NCBI GenBank assembly: GCA_038527215.1 | Contig: JBCBGC010000050.1 | Span: forward strand, 1 to 50,303 | Direction of reading: 5' to 3' | DNA from: JAWPMV01 sp038527215 | Lineage (GTDB): Bacteria; Bacteroidota; Bacteroidia; J057 | Length of the DNA stretch: 50,303 nucleotides | Shown: piece by piece, positions 36,001 to 43,052 of the stretch | Layout: every line of letters begins with the position of its first letter | Position numbering within the stretch: position 1 is the first letter of the stretch | Made by a program: the position numbers and the translations under genes | The notes under the pieces: generated by a model | Database searches by the model: none | Seen by the model: only the letters and a program-made list of their open reading frames with translations | What the model was told of the DNA's origin: nothing

Positions 36001-36363
36001 ATCATGCTGAATCCGGACGACGCCTCTGGTTATTTCTTTCGCGGGATTTTGAGAAAAGACTTGAGAAAAAGTGCAGAAGCGCTGGCGGACTTTAGCAAAG
36101 CCATTGAGGTAAATCCAGGGTATGCCAGTGCCTACCGGGAACGGATCAACCTTTTTCTGGCGCAGGGAAAATATAATCAGGCCCTGGAAGATTTGGATAT
36201 CCTCCTGACCCAGAATCCTCACGATGCGCTCCTGTACATGAGCAGGGCTGACGTCTATGTAAAACTGGGGAAAAAAGAGCAGGCCAAAAAAGATGTAGAA
36301 AAAGCGGCGGAAATCGCGCCCCAAAATGCGCGCATCCAGGCTCAGTTAGAGAAGCTGCAATAG
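33022..36363 (+). CDS. Membrane TPR protein with degenerate CHAT-like N-terminal domain
   Basis: 1113 residues. Residues 1-215 resemble a CHAT/caspase-like domain (PLIFLAHANKSR; LVFLDGGADLDLVERFIFAGAPAVMAITGSSD; WSSGEPLQKAFDQANQVA), but the usual catalytic GH(G) and NGCST positions read DPAGEG and DGGADL, so it is probably inactive. A Pro/Glu/Lys/Val-rich linker spans about 225-515, followed by one membrane helix (about 520-540, MIAGMFVGVAALITLAGFYV). Next comes a FlgO/TolB-N-like domain (FNVLLLPFRPYPNC ... YGANLVVWGNYPLAR), then about ten TPRs from 690 to the end, split by a loop. Cytosolic N-terminus and external TPRs are inferred from the single helix. Likely a scaffold or signalling protein. 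A strong terminator follows. Confidence 0.88.
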   Translation: MDKKSVPLIFLAHANKSRKKKGTQSLKKRAEELNQLLHTSLNPPLSRLLKAGSDGAPFLHELCNESHPLEGLEVLHLHLDPAGEGEWFLNAPAGKRNPADWDQMFFDHLPALSLVFLDGGADLDLVERFIFAGAPAVMAITGSSDQPEAQAFRKHFYALWSSGEPLQKAFDQANQVAKTEHTSFEIPNDPYEYWEVKAKLEEQAFQSGLYFHSSKVAGLSHVLMHGPAPIALAPKETSAPEPAILPPSTPVESNMGEKVGAEVAPEKKPPAKEKEISKAPVEKKPEAPAEIPLPAPVAEKSEEKKEPIPVVAKKEEKAGPEENSKPVPQVEKAVEESKEPVPELLVESPAVPVPVEAKEPAEKIILPAKEDSPEPSLITQKLIQSRELGPGTLVRNWQQVREREKQEIQAKYKTESKPQEPAVEEVTPVPVQEEQEKEPIQEKEPIVVSPAPEPTLPVVETIIPEVVEEIPETPPAPKEEIPTPEPTAEPEAQPYTASYAEPEVEPQTPPTPSRNRMNWKMIAGMFVGVAALITLAGFYVNMNSVNRKPDVKSGGYLTAFDSPHTFNVLLLPFRPYPNCIAEEAYDETSVRDRLNMLKESEEMGIRVAFLDEGACPQSSEEAQRIGEVYGANLVVWGNYPLARKDSNRIHARYISLARAAEYETNRLEDLGGRAFSDIYELQEGKMVGQVEDIVYWLLSIVHLKGEDYQAALSYLNQIPLLETRENSTIYHMLAKCYQGLGMVDEVIRSYNDAIRINPNDANAFHNRGVIYHRLRQNDQALADYLEALRLNPHHMKAHYNRKILLEGELDQDQYLDMDEQVVNSELPYIREPGELPPGMANPTTPGLEGIASRGAEEESKLPQNAEEWHRAGLQYARNNQYPKAIEAFTKAILSDPNHMLSFANRAKVYERVGKLDQAVEDYNSAISQNSSRADLYRHRAYIYERQKKYYHAIDDYTQLVALNSQDAQAYLYRGKAYQYVKRNDKAIEDFERAIMLNPDDASGYFFRGILRKDLRKSAEALADFSKAIEVNPGYASAYRERINLFLAQGKYNQALEDLDILLTQNPHDALLYMSRADVYVKLGKKEQAKKDVEKAAEIAPQNARIQAQLEKLQ

Positions 36364-36396
36364 GCTGACTCAGCTTAGTAAAAAAGCTATAAGTTG

Positions 36397-36433
36397 GAGG
36401 GCGTATCTGATGCCAGATACGCTCTCATTTTTT
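36397..36433 (+). terminator. Intrinsic terminator of the TPR gene
   Basis: GAGGGCGTATCTG (36397-36409) pairs with CAGATACGCTCTC (36414-36426), 13 pairs with one G-U, loop ATGC, then TTTTTT at 36428-36433; 34 bp past the stop. Confidence 0.93.
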
Positions 36434-36638
36434 GTTCCTCTACCGCTACTTCCTCCCCCGCAGGAGGAAAGCCGGGAGGCCTTTTATCAGCTGAAAATTC
36501 GGACCAAAGAAAAGCCCGAAGGGCCCGTAATAAGCTTACTAGTTGCTCGGTGAAGGACAAGCTGTAAATTTGTACGGTGATGAGGATGATTCCTGCCAGG
36601 GCTGGTAGGATCATCTTCGCCGCCTCATAAGCTATTTT

Positions 36639-37277
36639 ATGTCCAATCATTTACTCCTCATTTTTGTTAAAGATCCGGAACCCGGTAAATCCAAAACTCG
36701 CTTGGCCGCCACCCTTGGGCACGACATTGCCCTGGCTGTCTATCGGGACCTGCTGGCTCATACCTGTGAACAAGCCCAACAGCTCCACGCCGATAAAGCC
36801 GTTTTTTACGGGAATCGCATCCCTGAACAGGATCTTTGGGCAGCAGCTGGCTTCCCGCGCTTTCTTCAGCAAGGAGAGGACTTAGGTGCCCGGATGGAAC
36901 AGGCTTTTAGCTGGGGATTCGCCCAGGGATACGAGCGCATCTGCATCATCGGAAGTGATTGTGCTACCCTTAGCACTAGCAGACTGGAAGAGGCCTTTCA
37001 GGCGCTGGACGCCTCGGATATGGTCCTGGGACCAGCCCTCGACGGGGGCTATTACCTCCTGGGCATGAAAAAGCTTTTCACGCCCGTCTTTCGGGATAAA
37101 ATCTGGAGCACCGATCAGGTTCTCATTGAAGCCCTCAAAGACATCGACGATGCGGGCAAAAGTCGCCACTTGCTGCCTCCTCTATCTGACGTAGACGTGG
37201 AAGCCGATCTGAAGGACACTTTTTTAGCGCATTACCTCGCTGAAAAGCCTAAGGAGGATAATGGCAAAAAGCTGTAA
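36639..37277 (+). CDS. TIGR04282/DUF2064-family glycosyltransferase-like protein
   Basis: 212 residues with a GT-A nucleotidyl/glycosyl-transferase fold: LLLIFVKDPEPGKSKTRLA at the N-terminus, IIGSDCATLSTSRLEEAF (DxD-like site) and LGPALDGGYYLLGMKKL. This is the family annotated as arsenosugar-biosynthesis-associated glycosyltransferase (TIGR04282), also found away from arsenic genes. No radical-SAM ArsS partner is seen here. Its stop lies 12 bp before a DNA methyltransferase start, so the two are probably cotranscribed. The gap before it (36434-36638) is GC-rich with small hairpins. Confidence 0.88.
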   Translation: MSNHLLLIFVKDPEPGKSKTRLAATLGHDIALAVYRDLLAHTCEQAQQLHADKAVFYGNRIPEQDLWAAAGFPRFLQQGEDLGARMEQAFSWGFAQGYERICIIGSDCATLSTSRLEEAFQALDASDMVLGPALDGGYYLLGMKKLFTPVFRDKIWSTDQVLIEALKDIDDAGKSRHLLPPLSDVDVEADLKDTFLAHYLAEKPKEDNGKKL

Positions 37278-37289
37278 ATTAAGGTATCT

Positions 37290-38390
37290 ATGAAGGATGC
37301 TTTCGACTATCAACTGAGTTATTCAGGCAAGGTACCTGTACGCAAAGTGCTCACCACCCCCGCCAGGGGTTCCTGGACCCCGGAAATGCCCCAGGAAAAT
37401 CCGTCTCATTTGTTTTGCTTTGGCGACAATCTCCAAGGCATGGCGCACCTATTGCCCCGCTACAAAGGGAGCGTAGACCTCATTTATATTGACCCGCCTT
37501 TTGGCACAGGCCAGGATTTTTCCCGACCGAATGAAGCCGTAGCTTATACCGATCCGGTCTTAGATGCTACTTTCCTGGAATTTATCCGCCAGCGTTTATT
37601 ATTCCTCCGCGAATTCCTCTCTCCCAAAGGCAGCATTTACCTACACATCGATAAGAAGGCGGGGCATTATCTCAAAATTCTGATGGATGAGGTCTTTGGT
37701 CAGCAAAATTTCCTCAATGATATCAGCCGCATCAAGTGTAATCCCAAAAACTTCCGGCGCAAAGCCTATGGAAACTTTTCGGATATGATCCTCTTTTATG
37801 CCAAAGAGCGGGATCAACATATCTGGCGGCCTCAGAAAGAGGCGCTGAAAGGCGAAGAAGTAAAGCGTCTTTTTCCTCGCCTCGACAAAAAAGAAGGCCC
37901 TTATACCACGCATCCTTTACACGCCCCTGGTGAAACCAAGGATGGCGATACCGGAAAAATCTGGAAGGGCTTGAAACCACCTCCGGGTCGGCACTGGCGC
38001 TACAGCAGAAAGGTGCTGGATGAACTGGATAAAAAAGGCATGATCGAGTGGTCGAATTCTGGGAATCCGAGGAAGAAGGTTTTTGCCCGAAACCACAAAG
38101 GGAAAAAAATCCAGGATGTATGGGAATTTAAAGACAGAGGATTATCCTACGTTTCCTACCCTACTGAGAAAAACCACCGCATGCTGCAGCGACTCATTCT
38201 GCAATCTTCCTTACCGGAAAGCCTGGTCATGGATATCTTTGCCGGATCGGGGAGCTTTTTGGTGCAGGCAGCAAAAATGGGGAGATACACCCTCGGTATG
38301 GATCAGTCGCCTAAAGCCCTGTCCACTATTTCTGATCATTTTACCAAGGAAAACCTGGATCTGGCGATTCACCGGCATCAGCCTTCCTAA
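37290..38390 (+). CDS. Orphan DNA methyltransferase (N6-adenine/N4-cytosine, beta class)
   Basis: 366 residues. Motif IV (DLIYIDPPFGTGQDF, about 64-78) precedes motif I (VMDIFAGSGSFLVQAAKMG, about 312-330), the beta-class order. DPPF suggests N6-adenine, though N4-cytosine is possible. The central part (about 115-285) includes a Lys/Arg-rich target-recognition candidate (IKCNPKNFRRKAYGNFSDM). No restriction endonuclease or specificity gene is adjacent, so it is an orphan with a regulatory or protective role. Coupled to the glycosyltransferase-like gene upstream (12 bp). Its stop overlaps the convergent YjbR gene by 4 bp (CTAA). Confidence 0.9.
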   Translation: MKDAFDYQLSYSGKVPVRKVLTTPARGSWTPEMPQENPSHLFCFGDNLQGMAHLLPRYKGSVDLIYIDPPFGTGQDFSRPNEAVAYTDPVLDATFLEFIRQRLLFLREFLSPKGSIYLHIDKKAGHYLKILMDEVFGQQNFLNDISRIKCNPKNFRRKAYGNFSDMILFYAKERDQHIWRPQKEALKGEEVKRLFPRLDKKEGPYTTHPLHAPGETKDGDTGKIWKGLKPPPGRHWRYSRKVLDELDKKGMIEWSNSGNPRKKVFARNHKGKKIQDVWEFKDRGLSYVSYPTEKNHRMLQRLILQSSLPESLVMDIFAGSGSFLVQAAKMGRYTLGMDQSPKALSTISDHFTKENLDLAIHRHQPS

Positions 38391-38755
38391 GACTCGCTTT
38401 CAAGTTCAGCCAAAGCCTCCCGGTCTGCCTTTTTGAGCTTGGCCACCACCAGCTCGTAAGAATGGTCAATCAGTTCTAAAATCAGCCGGTCAGACAAAGT
38501 GTCGATCATGGAGACGGTGTTCCAATGCTTTTTATTCATGTGAAAGCCCGGACGAACTTCTCCCGGATACTGCATCCGAAGTTCTTCGGCGTATTCCGGA
38601 TCGCATTTTAAGTTGAGGCTATCCGCCTGCACCAGGTTACACAGGGCAAACATTTTTCCCATGACCTTGAACACCAGGGTATCTTCTCCAAAGGGAAGTC
38701 CCTCGGTCACACCATTTTTTTTCAGACAATATTCTCTGACGTATTCAATATTCAT
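38387..38755 (-). CDS. MmcQ/YjbR-family protein
   Basis: 122 residues, normal length for YjbR. It has NIEYVREYCLKKNGVTEGLPFGEDTLVFKVMGKMFALCNL and the later PGFHMNKKHWNTVSM, LSDRLILELIDHSYELVVAKL, all family features. The fold is called double-wing DNA-binding-like, but the function is unsettled. Convergent with the methyltransferase gene (4-bp overlap). It lies 43 bp after the zinc-ribbon gene on the same strand and may be cotranscribed with it. Confidence 0.9.
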   Translation of the reverse strand: MNIEYVREYCLKKNGVTEGLPFGEDTLVFKVMGKMFALCNLVQADSLNLKCDPEYAEELRMQYPGEVRPGFHMNKKHWNTVSMIDTLSDRLILELIDHSYELVVAKLKKADREALAELESES

Positions 38756-38798
38756 GTAAGGAGAAGGGGTTGAAGGAATAAATTAAAGGCTGGCTTCC

Positions 38799-39881
38799 TC
38801 ATTTAACCAAGCCGTACCATATATCAAAAAGGTACGACCTTTTGGCGGTAATCGTCTGGCCTTGGGTCAAATTTTGCCAAAAAGCCTCATCCACTTCTTC
38901 TTGATGCAAATCCCCGTCAGCTTCCCTCACCCAGACATATAGCCACTGCTTTTTTTCCCCGCCCTTCCAGTCCTTCTGACCTGATAATCGGGCATCCTCC
39001 GGCCATCTGGCCTGATGGTCTTTGGCAGCCGTCTGCAGGAGATTTTCCTTGCTAGCCACCCATTGCATGAGCTTATAGCGATACTTGGTGCGATAGACAG
39101 GGACCTGATCATAGACAGGTTCTTCATACCATTCCTCTCGGTTCTCATAAATGGTTCGGGTACAATAGCGATCTTCAAAGTACCCATTGCCCCGGTCGAT
39201 CTGACCGCAGACATAACGCTCCTCTCCTACCGGTACCTGGCGGACCCGGCGACGCTTTTCATAGCCCCTTAATACCTGATCATAGTGATGTACGGCCTGA
39301 AAGGAACTCACCTCAAATGCACCAGAGGGAGTCGACCAGTCCTCATGTTGAACGGCCTCATAATGAAGCAATTGCCATTGCCGTTTCCACTCAAAATCTT
39401 CGACTACCACATCGATTTCCTGCGGAAAAGTACGCAGGAACCACATGGCCGCCAGCAGCAAGCCTACCGCTACCAGTACATAAGAAAAAAGGGAGGGTGG
39501 TTTATTATGCTGTCGCCTGGGACGCTCCAGCGGGTGTACGGTACGCTCCCGTTCAAAACTCTCAGTCGGCACTTCGTCCAGGCCATAGGTACGCTCTTGT
39601 AAGTCTACATCCTGACTGAGTTCATCCCGGGGATTTGCACAGGAAAAGCAGACCGTGTCAGCGGCTTTATTCTGAGATTGACAGTGCCCACAGATCCAGT
39701 CTACGCCTGCCCGGGCTTCTCTAAGCCTGGCTTCATCCTGCACGACTTCCGCCTCATCAGGCAGGTAGAATTTGACATTCGGGGGACGAGAGGCTCCACA
39801 GTTTCGACAACGGGTTTCTGGTCCCAGGTTTCCCTTGGTGCCGCATACAGTACAGTCCCAACGCCCTACACGGATGGCCAT
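38799..39881 (-). CDS. Zinc-ribbon membrane protein
   Basis: 360 residues. Two RanBP2-type zinc ribbons: residues 8-30 (WDCTVCGTKG...CRNCGASRPP) and about 60-82 (WICGHCQSQN...CFSCANPRD). An acidic/basic linker, one membrane helix (about 127-147, SLFSYVLVAVGLLLAAMWFL), and a C-terminal domain rich in Tyr, Arg and Trp (EEPVYDQVPVYRTKYRYKLM; WLYVWVREADGD) with two further Cys (VCGQID, YCTRT) follow. The zinc ribbons would face the cytosol. I recall such proteins in Bacteroidota only as hypothetical. It may sense or bind protein or RNA at the membrane; this is inference. Confidence 0.8.
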   Translation of the reverse strand: MAIRVGRWDCTVCGTKGNLGPETRCRNCGASRPPNVKFYLPDEAEVVQDEARLREARAGVDWICGHCQSQNKAADTVCFSCANPRDELSQDVDLQERTYGLDEVPTESFERERTVHPLERPRRQHNKPPSLFSYVLVAVGLLLAAMWFLRTFPQEIDVVVEDFEWKRQWQLLHYEAVQHEDWSTPSGAFEVSSFQAVHHYDQVLRGYEKRRRVRQVPVGEERYVCGQIDRGNGYFEDRYCTRTIYENREEWYEEPVYDQVPVYRTKYRYKLMQWVASKENLLQTAAKDHQARWPEDARLSGQKDWKGGEKKQWLYVWVREADGDLHQEEVDEAFWQNLTQGQTITAKRSYLFDIWYGLVK

Positions 39882-40119
39882 AATAAATGGAGGTTTCGAT
39901 TTTAGAAGGAAAGTCTTTGACCAAGTGACAGCTTAGGAAAGATAAAGTTGAAAGGCAGAAGATCAAAACAGCAGATGAAACGAAAAGTCGTTATAACCAA
40001 AAATTAAATATGTTATAAACTCGTAATAAACAATTATTAAAACACCCTCCATGAGCCTATCATTGTCATGTGTTTCAACTAAAGCTCTTGTTCTTGTCTC
40101 ACATATTTTTGATTACCGT

Positions 40120-40257
40120 ATGAAGCAGAAAGTAGCCGCTTTTTTCTTTTTTGGCACTTTTGGAATTACGCTCGCGCTCGGGCTTTACCAGATTCAATCC
40201 TATCAGGGAGAGGATCAGGGACAAAGCCAGGAAAAAGTGGTGGCGGTTTTACCGTAG
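40120..40257 (+). CDS. Short membrane peptide (45 aa), hypothetical
   Basis: MKQKVAAFFFFGTFGITLAL...: a basic start, one hydrophobic segment of about 17 residues, then a Gln/Glu/Asp-rich tail of about 20 residues (YQGEDQGQSQEKVVAVLP). The frame is open upstream to 40051 but that part is not protein-like. The argument that it is real is the strong plus-strand terminator 36 bp beyond its stop and the absence of any other rightward gene to use it. A TATTTTTG sequence (40104-40111) matches a -7 box but lies very close to the ATG. Confidence 0.4.
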   Translation: MKQKVAAFFFFGTFGITLALGLYQIQSYQGEDQGQSQEKVVAVLP

Positions 40258-40292
40258 CAAAGAATTAATTGCAGCGTAGCGTTTTTCCTCAC

Positions 40293-40325
40293 GGGCACCA
40301 GTTACCGCTGGTGCTCTTTTTTTTT
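40293..40325 (+). terminator. Intrinsic terminator before the GNAT gene
   Basis: GGGCACCAG (40293-40301) / CTGGTGCTC (40308-40316), 9 pairs with one G-U, 6-nt loop, then nine T (40317-40325). Confidence 0.9.
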
Positions 40326-40378
40326 GCTCAATTTCCTCAGCACTCGGAAATATCCCGAAGAATGTGGAAATTCCTAAT

Positions 40379-40819
40379 ATGAAAACGGCCGTACCTATCA
40401 AAGCAGCCAAAAACCAGGACCAACTCCGCATCGCAGCCATGCTTTCGGCTGCAGATTTACCTACGGAGGACCTGGGTCCTCACATCAGTTTTTTCCTCTG
40501 GGAAAAAGAAAATGACTTGATCGCGCTGGGCGGCTGGGAGCGATATGGTCCGCATGGCTTACTTCGAAGCATCGTGGTCCAGCCTGGGCTACAAGGCCTG
40601 GGAATGGGCCGTAAATGGGTGTCCGCCTTGCTTCAAACAGCCCGGGAACATGGCCTGGAGGAATTGTATCTATTGACCACCACGGCAGCACCTTTCTTCT
40701 CCCGCATGGGATTTCAGACCACGGCCAGGAATGCAGTACCTGCTGCGATTCAAGCCACCAATGAGTTCAAAGATATTTGTCCGTCATCTGCTGTTTGCAT
40801 GAAAAAAAGTCTGGTATAA
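40379..40819 (+). CDS. GNAT N-acetyltransferase, ArsN2-like
   Basis: 146 residues from ATG 40379; a GTG 15 bp upstream is in frame but the Met fits better. The acetyl-CoA site reads LLRSIVVQPGLQGLGMGRKWV (Q-x-x-G-x-G/A pattern). LPTEDLGPH, LYLLTTTAAPFFSRMGF and the ending CPSSAVCM are the features of the ArsN2 arsenic-resistance acetyltransferase group. The substrate might be an arsinothricin-like amino acid or another amine; no ars genes are adjacent. Starts 54 bp after a strong terminator and ends 21 bp before the DUF3810 gene, so the two may form an operon. Confidence 0.85.
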   Translation: MKTAVPIKAAKNQDQLRIAAMLSAADLPTEDLGPHISFFLWEKENDLIALGGWERYGPHGLLRSIVVQPGLQGLGMGRKWVSALLQTAREHGLEELYLLTTTAAPFFSRMGFQTTARNAVPAAIQATNEFKDICPSSAVCMKKSLV

Positions 40820-40840
40820 TTCAGACCTTAAGAAGCAGAC

Positions 40841-41989
40841 ATGGCTGAGAAAACTCCTTCTTCCTTATCGATCAAATTAGACAGACGCTTGACATGGGTG
40901 GGGCTGGGCCTGCTGACCCTGCTTGTAAAAATGCTGTTTAGCCTGAATCCATTTTTTACGGAAGTGGTCTATAGCAGGGGGTTTTTCTCTCTGCTGCGAT
41001 ACCTTTGGGACTATTCGTTTGGGCTGCTGCCCTTTGCCCCCCTTTATCTGGCGGCACCGTTGCTGTTGGGCTGGATGATATGGGAAATAAGGAAAAGTAT
41101 CAAAGGGCGAAAAAACCAATCTTTCCGGCATCGTTGGATGGGAAGGGCTCTAAGCTTTTTGGCCTTCCTTGGGGGCATCATTTTTTTCTTCCACCTGGTC
41201 TGGGGCTTTAATTATCAGCGGCAAAGTCTGGAAACGCGGCTACAATTGCCCTCTGTTCAATTGGACAGTGCTTTGGTACAAATTGAATTTCTACGCGCCA
41301 CCGATCAACTGATCACCCAGAGTCGAGCCTTAAATCGAGCCCCGGAAGACAGTATTCCTTTGTCTCAGGACGATTTACCAGAGGAAATGGAGGGCCTGAT
41401 TCGCGAGCTGCTCACCCATCAGTTGAAAAGCTGGGGATATCCCACTCCTGGGAGGGCCCGGGCCCGCAGGATTTTCCCCGCCGGAACCCTGATGCAGCTG
41501 GGCGCCCTGGGCATCTATATCCCCTTTGTGGGAGAAGGACATGTGGATGGTGCCCTGCCGCCCGTCAGTCAACCTTTTACCCTCACCCACGAAATGGCGC
41601 ATGCTTATGGTTTTGCCGAGGAAAGCAGCTGTAATTTTTGGGCCTATCTGGCTACGCAGGCATCAGAAGATCCGGTGATGCGCTATGCAGGCGCGTTTAG
41701 CTATTGGAGGTACATAGCCGCTACTTATCAATACTTTTTCCCGGAGGATTTTGAACTGATTTGGGAAGGGATGGACAAAAGCATAAAAGCAGACCTTAGC
41801 CTGCTTCGCCAAACCCTGGATCGCTATCCGGGCTTATTCCCAAGTTTGTACAAAAAAATATATGACCAGCACCTCAAATCCCAGGGGATTGAAGAGGGAC
41901 TGGCCAATTACAGTCGGGTCATCAACCTGGTGGTCTCCCTACGTCAGCTTCAGGAAAGGGAAGAAACCACTCCATCCACGATGCCGTAA
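40841..41989 (+). CDS. DUF3810 putative membrane zinc peptidase
   Basis: 382 residues. Three hydrophobic segments in the first 125 residues (about 19-38, 50-78, 96-118), then a soluble domain containing LTHEMAHAYGFAEESSCNFWAYL with the HExxH zinc motif near residue 250 (downstream Glu in EESSCNFW). This matches DUF3810, common in Firmicutes and Bacteroidota and thought to be a metallopeptidase. The predicted soluble part lies on the outer face. The last 13 codons and stop overlap the 3' end of the convergent clpP by 40 bp, with both frames used. Confidence 0.88.
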   Translation: MAEKTPSSLSIKLDRRLTWVGLGLLTLLVKMLFSLNPFFTEVVYSRGFFSLLRYLWDYSFGLLPFAPLYLAAPLLLGWMIWEIRKSIKGRKNQSFRHRWMGRALSFLAFLGGIIFFFHLVWGFNYQRQSLETRLQLPSVQLDSALVQIEFLRATDQLITQSRALNRAPEDSIPLSQDDLPEEMEGLIRELLTHQLKSWGYPTPGRARARRIFPAGTLMQLGALGIYIPFVGEGHVDGALPPVSQPFTLTHEMAHAYGFAEESSCNFWAYLATQASEDPVMRYAGAFSYWRYIAATYQYFFPEDFELIWEGMDKSIKADLSLLRQTLDRYPGLFPSLYKKIYDQHLKSQGIEEGLANYSRVINLVVSLRQLQEREETTPSTMP

Positions 41990-42546
41990 GCCACAGATTC
42001 TTCCGCATTCATCCAGTAATCCCGGTTAAAATCCTTGAGGATTTTCTCCACCGGATGTCCACAATTGTCCGCCAGGATCTGGGCCCCGATCTGTCTCGTT
42101 CTCAATATATGTTCGGTACTAATTTCAATGTCTGAGGCGGTTCCCTGCGCCCCGCCGCTCGGCTGGTGAATCATCACCTCCGCATAAGGGGTGACAAATC
42201 TCCGGCCTTTTTCTCCTGCCGAGAGAATGATTGAGCCCATAGAGGCCGCGTGTCCCATGGTGTAGGTAGCCACCGGGGAGCTTACCAGATTCATGGTATC
42301 CAGAATGGCCATGCCAGCCGTTACATAGCCGCCAGGACTATTGATAAAGAGGCTGATTTCCTCGCCTGGAGCCTCTGCGTCCAGGTATAGCAGCCGGTCT
42401 ATGACGTGGCGGGCCGAATGATCATTGACCATGCCCCACAAGAAAACCTTACGAGTTTGTAAGAATTTATCATCGAAGCGATGAAACTTGAGTAATTGGG
42501 CAAGGTCTTTTCCGTCGGAGTTGGTATGTGGGTGCGACATTTCCAT
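41950..42546 (-). CDS. clpP: ATP-dependent Clp protease proteolytic subunit
   Basis: About 198 residues from ATG 42546 (42540 also possible; the frame extends to a GTG at 42588). Catalytic triad visible: Ser in MGHAASMGSIIL, His in VMIHQPSGGAQG, Asp in KDFNRDYWMNAEES. Chambered serine protease that degrades proteins with ClpX/ClpA. No clpX or tig is adjacent, unusual for the main ClpP, so it may be a second paralogue. The C-terminus is short, ending GIVDGVVSSLS. The 3' end overlaps the DUF3810 gene by 40 bp. The three-copy TIR cluster lies directly upstream. Confidence 0.93.
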   Translation of the reverse strand: MEMSHPHTNSDGKDLAQLLKFHRFDDKFLQTRKVFLWGMVNDHSARHVIDRLLYLDAEAPGEEISLFINSPGGYVTAGMAILDTMNLVSSPVATYTMGHAASMGSIILSAGEKGRRFVTPYAEVMIHQPSGGAQGTASDIEISTEHILRTRQIGAQILADNCGHPVEKILKDFNRDYWMNAEESVAYGIVDGVVSSLS

Positions 42547-42658
42547 GTTTTTTTCTCTATAACCCGGGAAAGGGGAAAGGTGTGACACACGTGCAGAAAA
42601 ATATTAGCCTGGGACGAAGAAGCTCGTCGGCTCATCCGATCTGCACATCAACCAAGGA

Positions 42659-42805
42659 TGTCACCCCAGAAGCATCCCGAACATCGTGAGGGAGGCTATC
42701 CGGGTCATGGATCCCGACATCCTGATCGTCGAGGGTCTCCATGATTCAGTACCTCGGAGACCCGGGATAAACTGCTTCGTCCCTCAGCAGCTTTCCGGGG
42801 TGACA
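42659..42805 (-). repeat. Dispersed TIR element, copy B1 (inverted)
   Basis: 147 bp with ends TGTCACCCCAGAA (42659) and TTCCGGGGTGACA (42793-42805), one mismatch. The conserved head matches the other copies only when read on the minus strand (TGTCACCCCGGAAAG ... TTATCCCGGGTCTCC), so this copy is inverted relative to B2, 24 bp away. Confidence 0.8.
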
Positions 42806-42829
42806 CAGAATGTGTATGTGTTATTTTTT

Positions 42830-42988
42830 TGTCACCCCGGAAAGACTTTGAGCCCCAGCGAAAAGGCTTATCCGGGGTCTCCAAGTTCCTGACATGGATT
42901 TCTTCGTGAGTCGCCATGGCCAAGATGCAATCTCGGAGATCCCGGATATGTTCCCCTCCCTACGGTCGGAGACCATTCCGGGATGACA
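42830..42988 (+). repeat. Dispersed TIR element, copy B2
   Basis: 159 bp with ends TGTCACCCCGGAA and TTCCGGGATGACA (one mismatch). TATCCGGGGTCTCC (42869-42882) can pair with GGAGATCCCGGATA (42935-42948), 14 bp with one G-U. CATGG/CCATG lies in the loop. Nearly identical to B3. Confidence 0.87.
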
Positions 42989-43052
42989 TATGCAGGTAAG
43001 CGGGGAGGCAGTCGAAAAGGTATCCTCATCCGATCTGCACATCAACCAATGA

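Noticed and set aside
36387..36650. 87-codon leftward frame with one hydrophobic segment
   Set aside because: It runs through the TPR-gene terminator and starts inside the first codons of the glycosyltransferase-like gene; no family pattern and no own terminator. Not impossible, but unsupported.
40104..40111. TATTTTTG as promoter of the short peptide gene
   Set aside because: Matches the -7 consensus, but the start site would fall only about 3 nt before the ATG and there is no -33 element; mentioned only as weak support.
40249..40440. 63-codon leftward frame with a hydrophobic stretch
   Set aside because: Antisense to the terminator and the start of the GNAT gene; no conserved pattern.
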